DNA of 64,000 bases, taken from Motacilla alba alba (lineage: Eukaryota; Chordata; Aves; Passeriformes; Motacillidae). Positions within the stretch are counted from its first letter, which is position 1, and each line of letters opens with the position of its first letter. Positions 63,374 through 64,000 of this stretch are shown here, piece after piece. The notes beneath the pieces are model-generated. The model made no database searches, was not told the origin of the DNA, and saw only the letters and a program-made list of their open reading frames with translations. Location: NCBI RefSeq assembly GCF_015832195.1, contig NC_052017.1, positions 47,197,652 to 47,261,651 of the forward strand. Direction: 5' to 3'. A program made the translations under genes and the position numbers.

Positions 63374-64000
63374 TAAGTACACTGATGTGTTGTCTCTAAG
63401 CACTCTTGAAGTCATAGCCTGCTCGTCTGTGTTCCAATACTGTGCCTTTTCTGTACTTAAATGTGCACACCATGAGCAAAAAGACCTGCTTTTGTAGCAA
63501 GTTGCCTTCTATGCCAAAATAAGATTCCTGCAAGACACTAAAACCAGCCGTTGGTTACAACTTGGGAACAACAATCTCCATAACTCTTATATCTGGCATC
63601 CAAGAACAGTCATTCAAAGGATATCCCAGGCTTCCATAACTTGAACTAAAATTTTAATGGTCAAGGTGGAACTTTACTTCTGACAAGAAAAGTGCCATAA
63701 AATATGTTTGTGCTACAGACTAATACATGACATTCAAGCACTGGGTACAATTTGTGGTCACCCCATAATTTTACTGCACTCTTTGTTCAACATTAAAATC
63801 TGCATGGCCCAGGGAAAGAGGAAAGAATGATGCAAACATCATCCTTTATTGGTTTGAGTCATAAGCTCTAGGGAGTCATGCAGTTTAAGCAGCAGACAAC
63901 AGTTGAAAAGTTTACTGTCTTTTCCTTTTAGCAGGGACAGCAAGACAGGTAATGAGTTCGCTCAGAAATTACAACCCACATGTGAGCTTAAACCTCCATT

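Larger units (their letters stand above)
1..64000 (-). other. ELMO1: ELMO1 gene body, partial (5'UTR exon 2 to intron 7)
   Basis: The whole window lies within the ELMO1 transcription unit, read on the minus strand. Six coding exons follow one another in order and phase: 78, 41, 73, 51, 170 and 36 bases, total 449, which is 149 codons plus two bases. The joined reading is co-linear with the N-terminus of vertebrate ELMO1 and distinct from ELMO2 (for example [11 protein letters not shown] where ELMO2, as I recall it, has METRLDAMKEL). Family knowledge: ELMO1 binds DOCK1 or DOCK2 to form a two-part Rac guanine nucleotide exchange factor at the plasma membrane, acting in apoptotic cell clearance, chemotaxis and neurite growth. 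Introns of 9-13 kb fit this very large gene. The promoter and non-coding exon 1 should lie beyond 64000, and the exon starting with the rest of codon 150 should lie before position 1; I saw neither. Confidence 0.95.
54049..64000 (-). other. ELMO1 intron 1 (partial, upstream of first coding exon)
   Basis: Sequence upstream of the acceptor of exon 2. It contains two CR1 3' ends (61800-62270 and 63296-63373), a 47-base A run at 56056-56102, a CA repeat at 54605-54626 and a GC-richer patch with retained CpG at about 58740-59110. No non-coding first exon could be identified, so the assignment to intron 1 assumes the transcript starts beyond 64000 or at an unrecognised promoter here. Confidence 0.75.

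Noticed and set aside
1..64000. CRISPR arrays, operons, phage or plasmid features
   Set aside because: The DNA is vertebrate intronic sequence; no spaced direct repeats or bacterial signals were seen.

Overview
This window is nuclear DNA from a bird, most likely a songbird (passerine). The interspersed repeats are CR1 LINEs, the dominant avian retroposon, plus one chimeric SINE with a tRNA-Ile-like head and a CR1-type tail, an architecture I know from the zebra finch family TguSINE1. There are no operons, no ribosome binding sites and no long open reading frames. The DNA is AT-rich intron sequence with simple repeats.

The one gene I can support is ELMO1 (engulfment and cell motility 1) on the minus strand, and the window lies entirely inside it. 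Six consecutive coding exons are present. Read 5' to 3' on the minus strand they are: 53899-53976 (start codon, with 5'UTR to 54048), 40947-40987, 39947-40019, 26634-26684, 17168-17337 and 6279-6314. Each has GT-AG boundaries and every phase matches the next. Together they encode residues 1-149 plus two bases of codon 150, with no stop and no missing segment. That covers the Ras-binding domain and the start of the armadillo-like region. ELMO1 is the scaffold of the ELMO-DOCK exchange factor that activates Rac1 during engulfment of dying cells and during cell migration. Exon 1, the promoter and the downstream exons from codon 150 on were not found here. Exon numbers assume a single non-coding first exon upstream.

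Layout from high to low coordinates (gene direction): intron 1 (54049-64000, two CR1 tails, a GC-richer patch near 58.7-59.1 kb, a 47-base poly-A run); exon 2; intron 2 (40988-53898, a GC-rich block near 43.8-44.1 kb, a possible solo LTR near 42.1-42.6 kb); exons 3 and 4 separated by a 927-base intron; intron 4 (26685-39946, a CR1 relic that keeps part of its reverse transcriptase); exon 5; intron 5 (17338-26633, a perfect 24-unit GGAA microsatellite and a conserved-element candidate); exon 6; intron 6 (6315-17167, the SINE and a motif-rich enhancer candidate); the 36-base exon 7; and part of intron 7 (1-6278, a CR1 copy in gene orientation).

I found no new biological system. The points most worth a second look are the frame-neutral 36-base microexon 7, a short upstream ORF in the 5'UTR, the tRNA-Ile/CR1 SINE, and several intronic stretches that look like conserved regulatory DNA but need an alignment to test.
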